Assembly (NCBI RefSeq): GCF_934371575.1
Contig: NZ_CAKRNY010000019.1
Coordinates: 1 to 58,328 of the forward strand
Source: an uncultured Blautia sp.
GTDB lineage: Bacteria; Bacillota; Clostridia; Lachnospirales; Lachnospiraceae
DNA length: 58,328 nt
Direction of reading: 5' to 3'
Part shown: positions 17,492 to 27,847 of the stretch, piece after piece
How positions within the stretch are numbered: position 1 is the first letter of the stretch
Layout of the letters: each line of letters begins with the position of its first letter
Translations under genes and position numbers: made by a program
The notes under the pieces: model-generated
Database searches by the model: none
Seen by the model: only the letters and a program-made list of their open reading frames with translations
What the model was told of the DNA's origin: nothing

Positions 17492-17532
17492 TTCAGATTA
17501 ATGGGCTGTGACAGATTCTGCAGTAATCTGAA
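17492..17532 (+). repeat. Stem-loop in the dprA-topA spacer
   Basis: TTCAGATTA (17492-17500) and TAATCTGAA (17524-17532) are perfectly complementary around a 23-nt loop, 20 bp before the topA start. No T-run follows, so it is more likely an mRNA structure than a terminator. Confidence 0.45.
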
Positions 17533-17552
17533 TACGAATTAGGAGAGGTAGT

Positions 17553-19631
17553 ATGGCTAAATATCTGGTGATAGTTGAGTCACCTGCAAAAGTGAAGACA
17601 ATTAAGAAGTTTCTTGGGGCAAATTATGATGTGGAGGCATCTAATGGACATGTTCGTGATTTTCCCAAGAGTCAGTTTGGAATAGATGTAGAGAATGATT
17701 TCGAGCCGAAATACATTACCATCCGCGGGAAAGGTGAGCTGCTTGCCAAGCTTCGCAAGGCGGCAAAGAAGGCTGATAAGATTTATCTTGCAACTGACCC
17801 CGACCGTGAGGGAGAGGCGATTTCCTGGCATTTGATGCAGGCTCTGAAGGAAGATCCGGAGAAAATGCATCGAATTACCTTCAACGAGATCACAAAGACT
17901 GCAGTCAAGGATTCCCTGAAGCATGCAAGAGGCCTGAATATGAATCTTGTGGATGCGCAGCAGGCACGAAGAATGCTGGACCGTATGGTTGGTTATACGA
18001 TCAGCCCTTTGCTCTGGGCTAAGGTAAAGCGTGGTTTAAGTGCAGGCCGTGTACAGTCTGTTGCACTTCGTATTATCTGTGACAGAGAAGAGGAAATCAA
18101 TTCTTTTATTCCGGAAGAATACTGGAGTCTGAATGGTGAATTTCTGGTAGATGGAGAGAAAAAACCTCTGGAAGCCAAGTTCTATGGAAAAGATAAGAAA
18201 ATGGATATCCACAATAAGGCTGAGATGGATGCTGTTCTGGCAGAGCTTTCCGACGAAGAGTATGAGATCTCTGAGGTCAAGAAGGGTGAGAGAATTAAAA
18301 ATGCGCCCCTTCCGTTTACCACCAGTACCCTGCAGCAGGAAGCATCCAAGACACTGAATTTTTCAACCCAGAAGACGATGCGTCTGGCACAGCAGCTCTA
18401 CGAAGGTGTTGACATTAAGGGAAACGGAACAGTGGGTGTGATCACATATCTTCGTACCGATTCTGTTCGTATTTCAGATGAAGCAGATGCTGCAGCACGA
18501 AGCTATATTGGCAGCCAGTACGGAGAGGAATATGTCTCAGAGTCTGCAAAGGCAGTGAAAAAGGGGCAGAAAATCCAGGATGCCCATGAGGCAATTCGTC
18601 CTACAGATATCAGCCGTACACCTGTACAGATAAAGGAATCTCTTACAAGAGATCAGTTCCGTCTGTATCAGCTGATCTGGAAGCGTTTTGCGGCAAGCCG
18701 TATGGCGCCGGCCAGATATGAAACTACTTCTGTAAAAGTTGCAGCCGGAGATTATATTTTTACTGTGTCCGCTTCCAAGGTGGCATTCGACGGATTTCTC
18801 TCTGTTTATATGCAGGAAGAGGATATGAAAAAAGGAAATGTGTTAAGCCAGAGCCTGACAAAGGGTATGAAGCTGAAACTGAAGGAATTGAAGCCAGAAC
18901 AGCATTTCACCCAGCCGCCGGCTCATTATACAGAGGCATCTCTGGTAAAAACCATGGAAGAGCTTGGAATTGGACGTCCAAGTACTTATGCGCCTACTAT
19001 TACAACTATCATCAGCCGCCGTTATGTGTCCAAGGAACAGCGTAATCTTTATGTGACAGAGCTTGGCGAGGTGGTAAACAGTATTATGAAACAGGCATTT
19101 CCAAGTATTGTGGATGTAAATTTCACAGCTACTATGGAGGGACTGCTGGACTGTGTGGAGAATGGTACTGTACAGTGGAAGACAGTTGTGCGTAATTTCT
19201 ATCCGGATCTGAAGCATGATGTTGATGCAGCTCAGGAAGAGCTGGAGAAAGTGGATATCCATGATGAAGAAACAGATGTGATCTGTGACAACTGCGGCCG
19301 CAATATGGTGATCAAATATGGTCCTCACGGAAGATTTCTGGCGTGTCCTGGATTTCCGGAATGCAGAAACACCAAGCCGTACTATGAGAAAATTGGCGTA
19401 GCCTGCCCGAAATGCGGTAAGGAAGTGGTTCTCAAGAAGACTAAGAAAGGCCGTAAGTATTACGGCTGTGAAGATAATCCGGAGTGCGACTTCATGTCCT
19501 GGCAGAAACCGTCTGCCAAAAAATGTCCGGTATGCGGAAGCTATATGGTGGAGAAAGGAAATAAACTGGTTTGCAGCCAGGAGACCTGTGGCTATGTAGA
19601 AGCGAAGCCAAAAGACGATAAAGAGGATTAA
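17553..19631 (+). CDS. topA: DNA topoisomerase I (type IA)
   Basis: TopA relaxes negative supercoils by single-strand passage. The 692-residue protein starts with a TOPRIM domain: E9 in VIVES and the acidic D82/D84 in LATDPDREGE. The 5'-phosphotyrosine nucleophile is Y299 in GVITYLRTDS. The C-terminus carries three Cys4 zinc-ribbon repeats, at about 590-625, 630-660 and 668-690. The start is set by AGGAGAGG upstream. The gene ends at a very stable terminator, then the codY promoter region follows. Confidence 0.97.
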   Translation: MAKYLVIVESPAKVKTIKKFLGANYDVEASNGHVRDFPKSQFGIDVENDFEPKYITIRGKGELLAKLRKAAKKADKIYLATDPDREGEAISWHLMQALKEDPEKMHRITFNEITKTAVKDSLKHARGLNMNLVDAQQARRMLDRMVGYTISPLLWAKVKRGLSAGRVQSVALRIICDREEEINSFIPEEYWSLNGEFLVDGEKKPLEAKFYGKDKKMDIHNKAEMDAVLAELSDEEYEISEVKKGERIKNAPLPFTTSTLQQEASKTLNFSTQKTMRLAQQLYEGVDIKGNGTVGVITYLRTDSVRISDEADAAARSYIGSQYGEEYVSESAKAVKKGQKIQDAHEAIRPTDISRTPVQIKESLTRDQFRLYQLIWKRFAASRMAPARYETTSVKVAAGDYIFTVSASKVAFDGFLSVYMQEEDMKKGNVLSQSLTKGMKLKLKELKPEQHFTQPPAHYTEASLVKTMEELGIGRPSTYAPTITTIISRRYVSKEQRNLYVTELGEVVNSIMKQAFPSIVDVNFTATMEGLLDCVENGTVQWKTVVRNFYPDLKHDVDAAQEELEKVDIHDEETDVICDNCGRNMVIKYGPHGRFLACPGFPECRNTKPYYEKIGVACPKCGKEVVLKKTKKGRKYYGCEDNPECDFMSWQKPSAKKCPVCGSYMVEKGNKLVCSQETCGYVEAKPKDDKED

Positions 19632-19647
19632 AAGATTTCAGGAAATT

Positions 19648-19690
19648 TCCCCTGTAGGACAGATGAACTGTCTTATGGGGGACTTTTTTT
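19648..19690 (+). terminator. Strong terminator after topA
   Basis: A 15-bp stem (19648-19662 with 19668-19682, three G-T wobbles, ATGAA loop) is followed by CTTTTTTT. Confidence 0.92.
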
Positions 19691-19723
19691 GAATAAAAAT
19701 TATATTGCTGCCGTTGTTTGGTG

Positions 19724-19810
19724 AATAGTTTCAAAAACGTCATATTTTCAGAAAAGCTAAACAAAATTGAAAAATAGTAAAAAATAGCTTGTAAATAGTT
19801 CGAAAAACGT
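19724..19810 (+). repeat. Pair of 17-bp direct repeats in the codY promoter
   Basis: AATAGTTTCAAAAACGT (19724-19740) and AATAGTTCGAAAAACGT (19794-19810) differ at two positions and are 70 bp apart. The first directly precedes the CodY-like box; the second fills the spacer of the predicted codY promoter. Confidence 0.7.
19743..19757 (+). promoter_or_regulatory. Candidate CodY box upstream of codY
   Basis: TATTTTCAGAAAAGC matches the CodY consensus AATTTTCWGAAAATT at 12 of 15 positions, including the whole 11-base core. It lies about 30 bp upstream of the predicted codY -35 box, consistent with autoregulation. Confidence 0.6.
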
Positions 19811-19817
19811 GTAGTAT
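19789..19817 (+). promoter_or_regulatory. codY promoter
   Basis: TTGTAA (19789-19794), a 17-bp spacer and TAGTAT (19812-19817), about 47 bp before the codY start. Confidence 0.6.
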
Positions 19818-19864
19818 TAGGGTAACAAGTGATGTTAACCGAACAAAAGCGAAGGGAGGACAAA

Positions 19865-20650
19865 ATGAGCGTTCAGTTACTTGATAAAACGAGAAAAATC
19901 AATAAGCTTCTGCATAACAGCAGTTCCAGTAAGGTGGTTTTTAATGACATCTGCCAGGTTTTGATGGACACCCTGAGTTCCAATATTCTGGTTCTCAGTA
20001 AAAAGGGTAAGGTGCTTGGCGTTAGTTTTTGTCCGGGTGTTGAGGAAATCCGGGAACTGATAGCTGATGAGGTGGGCGGTCATGTCGACCCTCTGCTTAA
20101 TGAGAGATTTCTGGGGGTTTTATCCACCAAGGAGAATGTGAATCTTCAGACACTTGGTTTTGAGCATGTTTCCAGCAGCTATCAGGGAATCATTAATCCT
20201 ATTGATATTGCAGGGGAACGCCTTGGAACTGTGTTTATGTATCGCAAGGATCGTCCGTATGACATTGAGGATATCATAGTCAGTGAGTATGGTACTACTG
20301 TAGTTGGACTTGAAATGATGAGGGCAGTGCATGAAGAGAATGCAGAAGAAGACCGTAAGAAGCAGGTTGTGAAATCAGCATTTAATACACTTTCCTTTTC
20401 AGAACTGGAGGCAATCATCCACATTTTTGATGAGCTTGACGGAGATGAGGGAATTCTTGTCGCAAGTAAGATTGCAGACAGAGTGGGTATTACCAGATCT
20501 GTAATTGTAAATGCACTTCGCAAATTTGAGAGTGCAGGTGTGATTGAGTCACGGTCATCCGGTATGAAGGGAACTTATATCAAGGTTCTTAATGAAGTGA
20601 TCTTTGATGAGCTGGAAGAGATCAAAGCCCAGCGAAATAAAAAGTCCTGA
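19865..20650 (+). CDS. codY: GTP- and isoleucine-sensing global repressor CodY
   Basis: CodY represses nutrient-scavenging and stationary-phase genes when GTP and branched-chain amino acids are plentiful. The 261-residue protein matches the family from MSVQLLDKTRKINKLLH onward. It has an N-terminal GAF domain (about 1-155) and a C-terminal winged HTH containing ASKIADRVGITRSVIVNALR (about 205-225). GGGAGG lies 6 nt before the chosen ATG; an in-frame start 36 bp upstream has no such site. In Bacillus, codY sits with the HslUV genes; here it follows topA as a single gene. It ends at the terminator at 20683. ilvE and guaB, related to its two effectors, are also in this window. Confidence 0.96.
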   Translation: MSVQLLDKTRKINKLLHNSSSSKVVFNDICQVLMDTLSSNILVLSKKGKVLGVSFCPGVEEIRELIADEVGGHVDPLLNERFLGVLSTKENVNLQTLGFEHVSSSYQGIINPIDIAGERLGTVFMYRKDRPYDIEDIIVSEYGTTVVGLEMMRAVHEENAEEDRKKQVVKSAFNTLSFSELEAIIHIFDELDGDEGILVASKIADRVGITRSVIVNALRKFESAGVIESRSSGMKGTYIKVLNEVIFDELEEIKAQRNKKS

Positions 20651-20682
20651 GATTTTGACAACAGAACGAATGAAACGTACAG

Positions 20683-20721
20683 AAGAACTGTTTTTCCACA
20701 GATGGAAGGCAGTTCTTTTTT
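20683..20721 (+). terminator. Terminator after codY
   Basis: AAGAACTG (20683-20690) pairs with CAGTTCTT (20710-20717), with an inner TTCC/GGAA stem, followed by T-rich sequence to 20721. Confidence 0.85.
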
Positions 20722-20724
20722 GGC

Positions 20725-20758
20725 GTAATAGGAAATTACTCCGTAATGTTCCTATTAC
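20725..20758. repeat. Palindromic dispersed repeat, copy 1
   Basis: GTAATAGGAA and TTCCTATTAC form a perfect 10-bp inverted repeat around an inner ATTAC-tcc-GTAAT stem. It starts 4 bp after the codY terminator. Related copies are at 25376 and 27486. Confidence 0.7.
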
Positions 20759-20836
20759 ACAAAAAACGCTCCGCGAGGATGCGACCAGATGCATGAGAAA
20801 TCTGTCCCGCTTTGTTCCAGTCATATGAATTGCAAA

Positions 20837-20851
20837 AAATTTCAGAAAATT
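20837..20851 (+). promoter_or_regulatory. Near-perfect CodY box upstream of groESL
   Basis: AAATTTCAGAAAATT differs from the CodY consensus AATTTTCWGAAAATT at one position. It lies about 85 bp upstream of the groES -35 box and 190 bp after codY. Whether it acts on groESL or serves another purpose is unknown. Confidence 0.55.
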
Positions 20852-20860
20852 TTTAAAGTG

Positions 20861-20910
20861 AGAAAATAAGAGAAAATAAGAGAATAAAAGAGAATATAAA
20901 AGAATATATT
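20861..20910. repeat. Five degenerate 10-bp tandem repeats
   Basis: Five consecutive decamers begin with AGAA: AGAAAATAAG twice, then AGAATAAAAG, AGAATATAAA and AGAATATATT. The period is about one helical turn and ends 24 bp before the groES -35 box, so it could bend DNA or act as an UP-like element. Confidence 0.6.
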
Positions 20911-20933
20911 AAAAAATACAACAGTGAAAGGAG

Positions 20934-20965
20934 TTGCACAAAAACGGATAATTCAATAATATAAT
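20934..20965 (+). promoter_or_regulatory. groESL promoter
   Basis: TTGCAC (20934-20939) followed by TAATAT (20957-20962, 17-bp spacer) or the overlapping TATAAT (20960-20965, 20-bp spacer). The CIRCE operator starts 10 bp downstream. Confidence 0.6.
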
Positions 20966-20974
20966 GAACAGTGA

Positions 20975-21001
20975 TTAGCACTCAGTAATAATGAGTGCTA
21001 G
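20975..21001. promoter_or_regulatory. CIRCE operator (HrcA-binding site)
   Basis: TTAGCACTC (20975-20983), nine bases, then GAGTGCTAG (20993-21001). This matches the CIRCE consensus TTAGCACTC-N9-GAGTGCTAA except for the last base. HrcA repression of groESL, relieved on heat shock, is expected. Confidence 0.95.
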
Positions 21002-21033
21002 TAAATGGAAAGCAATTCTAAAGGAGGACATAG

Positions 21034-21321
<288 letters not shown>

Positions 21322-21353
21322 TGAAACAGACAGAATTTTAATCAGGAGGATGA

Positions 21354-22982
<1,629 letters not shown>

Positions 22983-23003
22983 TTTCCAGCAAAAAAATAA
23001 ATT

Positions 23004-23038
23004 CAAAAGGGCCGGTGTCATAGACGCTGGTCCTTTTG
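23004..23038 (+). terminator. Terminator after groEL
   Basis: Fourteen paired positions (23004-23017 with 23025-23038, three wobbles) around a TCATAGA loop. The T-run forms part of the 3' arm, so termination may be partial. Confidence 0.7.
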
Positions 23039-23097
23039 TGTGCTATACTAAAACAAAATAGGCTGTAAAAAACAGTAAAACAAAGGAGAATAGTAAT

Positions 23098-23604
23098 ATG
23101 AGCGATTTGTATTCCGAGCTGCTTGTAAAGAAAGAGCGCACAGCGAAGGACAAGCTGGTGAAGGGCGGAGTGACTGTGCTGATTGTACTTATGGTGCTGG
23201 CAGGTCTTTTTATTATGCCGCTGCTTCTGATCGCAGCCATTGTACTTGGCGTCTGTGCGTATTTTTTCATTTTTCCGGGAACTGATCTGGAGTTTGAGTA
23301 TCTGTTTGTAAATGGCGAGCTTGATATTGACAAGATCATGGCTAAGTCCAAAAGAAAAAGAGTGAAGAATCTGAATATTTCAGAATGTGACATTATGGCA
23401 CCTCTTAATTCTCACAGAATGGATTATTACAACAGCAACCAGAAACTGAAGGTGCAGGATTTTTCTTCAGGAAATCCGGAGCATAAGCGCTTTGCAATCA
23501 TCTGCCGTGATGGAGCAGATACCTGTAAGGTGATCATTGAGCCAGATGAAGTATTGGCAAAAACAATGAGAAATACGGCTCCAAGCAAAGTATTTTTGGA
23601 TTAA
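23098..23604 (+). CDS. Small membrane protein of unknown function
   Basis: The 168-residue protein has a charged cytoplasmic N-terminus and a long hydrophobic stretch at about residues 24-62 that should make two membrane passes. A soluble C-terminal domain follows, with DLEFEYLFVNGELDIDKIM and KRVKNLNISECDIMAP. The pattern recalls an uncharacterised family common in Lachnospiraceae (possibly DUF6106; from memory, unverified). AAAGGAG precedes the ATG. It lies between groEL and guaB; guaB has its own promoter, so it is probably a single-gene unit. The function is unknown. Confidence 0.75.
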   Translation: MSDLYSELLVKKERTAKDKLVKGGVTVLIVLMVLAGLFIMPLLLIAAIVLGVCAYFFIFPGTDLEFEYLFVNGELDIDKIMAKSKRKRVKNLNISECDIMAPLNSHRMDYYNSNQKLKVQDFSSGNPEHKRFAIICRDGADTCKVIIEPDEVLAKTMRNTAPSKVFLD

Positions 23605-23613
23605 TTTGCTAGA

Positions 23614-23642
23614 TTGACACCTTTTTGGTTTTTTGTTACACT
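23614..23642 (+). promoter_or_regulatory. guaB promoter
   Basis: Consensus TTGACA (23614-23619), 17-bp spacer, TACACT (23637-23642), about 44 bp before the guaB ATG. Confidence 0.8.
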
Positions 23643-23667
23643 AGTCTACAAACCAAAGACACTATAA

Positions 23668-25143
<1,476 letters not shown>

Positions 25144-25157
25144 GTTGTGCTGGAAGG

Positions 25158-25183
25158 ACCGTCTTGAAAAAGGCGGTTTTTCT
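25158..25183 (+). terminator. Terminator after guaB
   Basis: ACCGTCTT (25158-25165) and AAGGCGGT (25170-25177) pair around a GAAA tetraloop, followed by a T-run. Confidence 0.85.
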
Positions 25184-25231
25184 TATATTGGCAACCAAAA
25201 AAATTGTATACAGAATAAAAAAATTTCCATC

Positions 25232-25260
25232 TTGAAATGGGAGAGAAAATATTGTAGTAT
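25232..25260 (+). promoter_or_regulatory. Promoter of the ZTP-riboswitch purine operon
   Basis: TTGAAA (25232-25237), 17-bp spacer, TAGTAT (25255-25260). Transcription should begin at about 25267, just before the aptamer. Confidence 0.75.
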
Positions 25261-25269
25261 AAAAAAGAG

Positions 25270-25371
25270 CTGCATGACTGGCGGATCGTGGGATTACCCA
25301 CAGGGAGTGCAGTGATTAATTTGTGCCGACCGCCTGGGCAGCCTGGATAAAGGCTTCCCAGGCGTTTTTTT
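25270..25371 (+). ncRNA. ZTP riboswitch (pfl RNA) with terminator platform
   Basis: P1 is CTGCA (25270-25274) with TGCAG (25308-25312) and holds the conserved ACTGGCG. P2 is GTGGG/CCCAC (25288-25301). After a short linker comes the hallmark CCGCCTGGGCA (25330-25340). CGCCTGGG (25331-25338) can instead pair with CCCAGGCG (25357-25364), extended by AGCCT/AGGCT and followed by seven T's, forming a terminator. ZMP/ZTP binding should hold the hallmark segment in the aptamer and let transcription through. ZTP rises when 10-formyl-THF is short, and the operon encodes the AICAR (ZMP)-consuming enzyme, so the logic is direct. Confidence 0.95.
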
Positions 25372-25375
25372 ATGC

Positions 25376-25406
25376 AATAGGAATAATACTTCATAATGTT
25401 CCTATC
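25376..25406. repeat. Palindromic dispersed repeat, copy 2
   Basis: AATAGGAA ... TTCCTAT with the central AATACTTCATAATG, related to the copy at 20725. It starts 5 bp after the riboswitch terminator, within the leader of the purO-like gene. Confidence 0.6.
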
Positions 25407-25437
25407 ACTTTATGGATTTTGAAAGGAGAACATCTGC

Positions 25438-26151
25438 ATGGAACTGATTGCATTGGACAAAGAACTGAAGGAAAATTCTTATCCTGGAAGGGGAATCATC
25501 ATTGGCCGCAGTGCTGATGGAAAAAAAGCTGTTACTGCATATTTCATCATGGGAAGAAGCGAAAACAGCCGTAACCGTGTATTTGTGGAGGATGGAGAGG
25601 GAATCCGTACACAGGCATTTGATCCTTCCAAGCTGGTAGATCCAAGCCTGATCATTTATGCACCTGTCCGCGTACTTGGAAATAAAACAATTGTTACAAA
25701 TGGTGACCAGACAGATACTATTTACGAAGGAATGGATCATCAGCTTACTTTCGAGCAGTCTTTACGCTCAAGAGAGTTTGAGCCGGACGGACCAAATTAC
25801 ACACCACGTATTTCCGGTATCATGCATGTGGAGAACGGTTCCTACAGTTATGCAATGTCCATTCTGAAGAGTAACAACGGTGATCCGTCATCCTGTAACC
25901 GTTATACCTTTGCATATCAGAATGCGAAGGCTGGCGAGGGACATTTCATTCATACCTACAAGTGTGATGGAAATCCGCTTCCGAGCTTTGAAGGGGAACC
26001 GAAGCTGGTTCAGATCCCTGACTGTATGGACGAATTTGCAAATATGCTGTGGGAGAGCCTGAATGAGGATAATAAGGTTTCCCTTTTTGTCAGATACATC
26101 GATATCGAAACCGGAAAATATGAATCCAAAATTATTAACAAAAACCACTGA
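25438..26151 (+). CDS. IMP cyclohydrolase, PurO-like
   Basis: The 237-residue protein belongs to the stand-alone IMP cyclohydrolase family related to archaeal PurO. It closes the ring of FAICAR to give IMP, the last step of purine synthesis. Recognisable stretches are YPGRGIIIGRSADGKKAV near the N-terminus, GRSENSRNRVF and TPRISGIMH. In most bacteria this activity is the N-terminal half of bifunctional PurH; here it is separate, and the transformylase is the next gene (66 bp away). AAAGGAG lies before the ATG. Control by the ZTP riboswitch upstream fits the function. Confidence 0.9.
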   Translation: MELIALDKELKENSYPGRGIIIGRSADGKKAVTAYFIMGRSENSRNRVFVEDGEGIRTQAFDPSKLVDPSLIIYAPVRVLGNKTIVTNGDQTDTIYEGMDHQLTFEQSLRSREFEPDGPNYTPRISGIMHVENGSYSYAMSILKSNNGDPSSCNRYTFAYQNAKAGEGHFIHTYKCDGNPLPSFEGEPKLVQIPDCMDEFANMLWESLNEDNKVSLFVRYIDIETGKYESKIINKNH

Positions 26152-26217
26152 ATACTGAGTATAAAACAAACGATTCTCTGATACAGACAGTTTTTCAGAT
26201 AAAATGGAGGAAACAGA

Positions 26218-27402
26218 ATGAAAGAATTAGAATTAAAATACGGTTGTAACCCAAATCAGAAACCATCCAGAATTTATATGGAGGATGGAAGTGAACTGCC
26301 GATTCAGGTTCTTTCCGGCAGACCTGGATATATCAATTTCCTGGATGCTTTTAATGGATGGCAGCTTGTGCGTGATCTGAAAAAGGCAACCGGACTTCCG
26401 GCAGCAACTTCTTTCAAACATGTTTCACCGGCAGGAGCTTCCATCGGACTTCCGCTGACTGAGACACTTGCCAGAATTTACTGGGTAGAAGATATGGACT
26501 GGAAAAACTTTTCTCCGCTTGCCTGCGCGTATGCACGTGCCAGAGGCGCAGACCGTATGTCTTCTTTCGGTGATTTTATTTCCCTTTCTGATGTATGTGA
26601 CAAAGATACCGCACTTCTTATCAAGAGAGAAGTTTCCGATGGCGTGATCGCTCCGGGATATACAGAAGAGGCTCTTGAGATTCTGAAGCAGAAGAAAAAA
26701 GGCAACTACAATGTGATTCAGATTGATCCGGAGTTCGTACCGAATCCATTAGAGCATAAACAGGTATTTGGAGTTACTTTTGAGCAGGGAAGACAGGAGC
26801 TTGCAATTGATGATGAGCTGATCTCAAATATTGTAACTGAGAATAAAGAATTATCAGAAGAAGCAAAACGTGATATGAAGGTTTCTCTGATCGTTCTGAA
26901 ATATACACAGTCCAATTCCGTGTGCTATGTAAAAGACGGACAGGCAATCGGCGTTGGTGCAGGACAGCAGTCCAGAGTTCACTGTACACGCCTTGCAGGA
27001 CAGAAGGCTGATAACTGGTTCCTCCGCCAGAGTCCTAAGGTACTGAATCTTCCATTTAAAGATACTATTTCAAGAGCAGAGCGTGACAATGCCATTGATG
27101 TGTACATCGGAGATGAGTATATGGATGTTCTTGCAGATGGAAACTGGGAAAAAACTTTTACAGAGAAGCCTGAAGTCTTTACAAAAGAAGAAAAAAGAGC
27201 ATGGCTTGACCAGATGACAGAGGTTACATTAGGTTCTGATGCATTTTTCCCATTCAGTGATAATATTGAGAGAGCACATAAGAGCGGTGTGAAGTATATT
27301 GCACAGCCGGGTGGATCTGTGAGAGATGCTGATGTGATCGATACCTGCAATAAATACAATATGGTAATGGCATTTACCGGAATCAGACTGTTCCATCACT
27401 AA
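26218..27402 (+). CDS. purH: AICAR transformylase (stand-alone PurH C-terminal-type)
   Basis: This enzyme transfers the formyl group of 10-formyl-THF to AICAR, giving FAICAR. The 394-residue protein contains the AICARFT signature SFKHVSPAGASIG (about residues 66-78), where PurH has a KHxNPCG-type catalytic Lys-His, and later GAGQQSRVHCTRLAGQKAD. It lacks the IMP-cyclohydrolase (MGS-like) N-domain, which is supplied by the PurO-like partner upstream. TGGAGGA precedes the ATG. A three-part terminator follows at 27423. Confidence 0.93.
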   Translation: MKELELKYGCNPNQKPSRIYMEDGSELPIQVLSGRPGYINFLDAFNGWQLVRDLKKATGLPAATSFKHVSPAGASIGLPLTETLARIYWVEDMDWKNFSPLACAYARARGADRMSSFGDFISLSDVCDKDTALLIKREVSDGVIAPGYTEEALEILKQKKKGNYNVIQIDPEFVPNPLEHKQVFGVTFEQGRQELAIDDELISNIVTENKELSEEAKRDMKVSLIVLKYTQSNSVCYVKDGQAIGVGAGQQSRVHCTRLAGQKADNWFLRQSPKVLNLPFKDTISRAERDNAIDVYIGDEYMDVLADGNWEKTFTEKPEVFTKEEKRAWLDQMTEVTLGSDAFFPFSDNIERAHKSGVKYIAQPGGSVRDADVIDTCNKYNMVMAFTGIRLFHH

Positions 27403-27422
27403 GAAAAAGAATTAAAATAATA

Positions 27423-27480
27423 AAGAGTCCTGCACAAGAAGGAAATGCGATTCATTTCTCAAAGTGCAGGGCTCTTATTT
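27423..27480 (+). terminator. Terminator after purH
   Basis: Thirteen paired bases (27423-27435 with 27464-27476, one wobble), capped by an inner GAAATG/CATTTC stem and followed by TTATTT. Confidence 0.8.
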
Positions 27481-27485
27481 ACTTT

Positions 27486-27516
27486 TGGAAAATTACTCAG
27501 TAATGTTCTAATAGAG
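27486..27516. repeat. Palindromic dispersed repeat, copy 3 (degenerate)
   Basis: GGAAAATTACTCAGTAATGT followed by TCTAATAG matches the copy at 20725 across the central ATTAC-tcM-GTAATGTTC segment. The outer arms have decayed. It begins 6 bp after the purH terminator. Confidence 0.55.
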
Positions 27517-27534
27517 CAAGATTCTTATTATAGA

Positions 27535-27563
27535 AAGAAAAAAGCTCCGATTCAATCGGAGCT
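27535..27563 (-). terminator. Terminator of tRNA-Gly
   Basis: AGCTCCGAT (27543-27551) and ATCGGAGCT (27555-27563) form a perfect 9-bp stem with a 3-nt loop, followed on the minus strand by CTTTTTTC. Confidence 0.85.
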
Positions 27564-27568
27564 ATAAG

Positions 27569-27641
27569 AGCGATAGACGGGGCTCGAACCCGCGGTCTCG
27601 ACCTTGGCAAGGTCGCGCGTTACCAACTACGCCACTATCGC
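27569..27641 (-). tRNA. tRNA-Gly (anticodon GCC)
   Basis: The reverse complement folds as a normal cloverleaf. The acceptor is GCGATAG/CTATCGC, the anticodon arm CGACC-TTGCCAA-GGTCG gives anticodon GCC, and the T arm is GCGGG-TTCGAGC-CCCGT. CCA is not encoded. It has its own promoter and terminator. Confidence 0.97.
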
Positions 27642-27670
27642 ATTGCGAAATATTGTTTACAACATCAATA

Positions 27671-27699
27671 ATTATACAGTATTAGAAATAGTTTGTCAA
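27671..27699 (-). promoter_or_regulatory. Consensus promoter of tRNA-Gly
   Basis: On the minus strand, TTGACA (27694-27699), 17-bp spacer, TATAAT (27671-27676): a perfect sigma-A promoter about 30 bp before the tRNA. Confidence 0.9.
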
Positions 27700-27761
27700 A
27701 TGGTTTTTGTAAATGATTTAGAAAATAAAATGTGAAAAAAATATAAAAAAACAGACAGGGT

Positions 27762-27790
27762 TTGAAATACTGGAAGGGCTGTGCTATGAT
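27762..27790 (+). promoter_or_regulatory. Promoter of the 3D-domain protein gene
   Basis: TTGAAA (27762-27767), 17-bp spacer, TATGAT (27785-27790), 58 bp before the start codon at 27848. Confidence 0.75.
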
Positions 27791-27847
27791 AACAAAGAGT
27801 GGGGAAATTGCTTGAATAAGAACGAACAGGTTAGGAGATATAAATCC

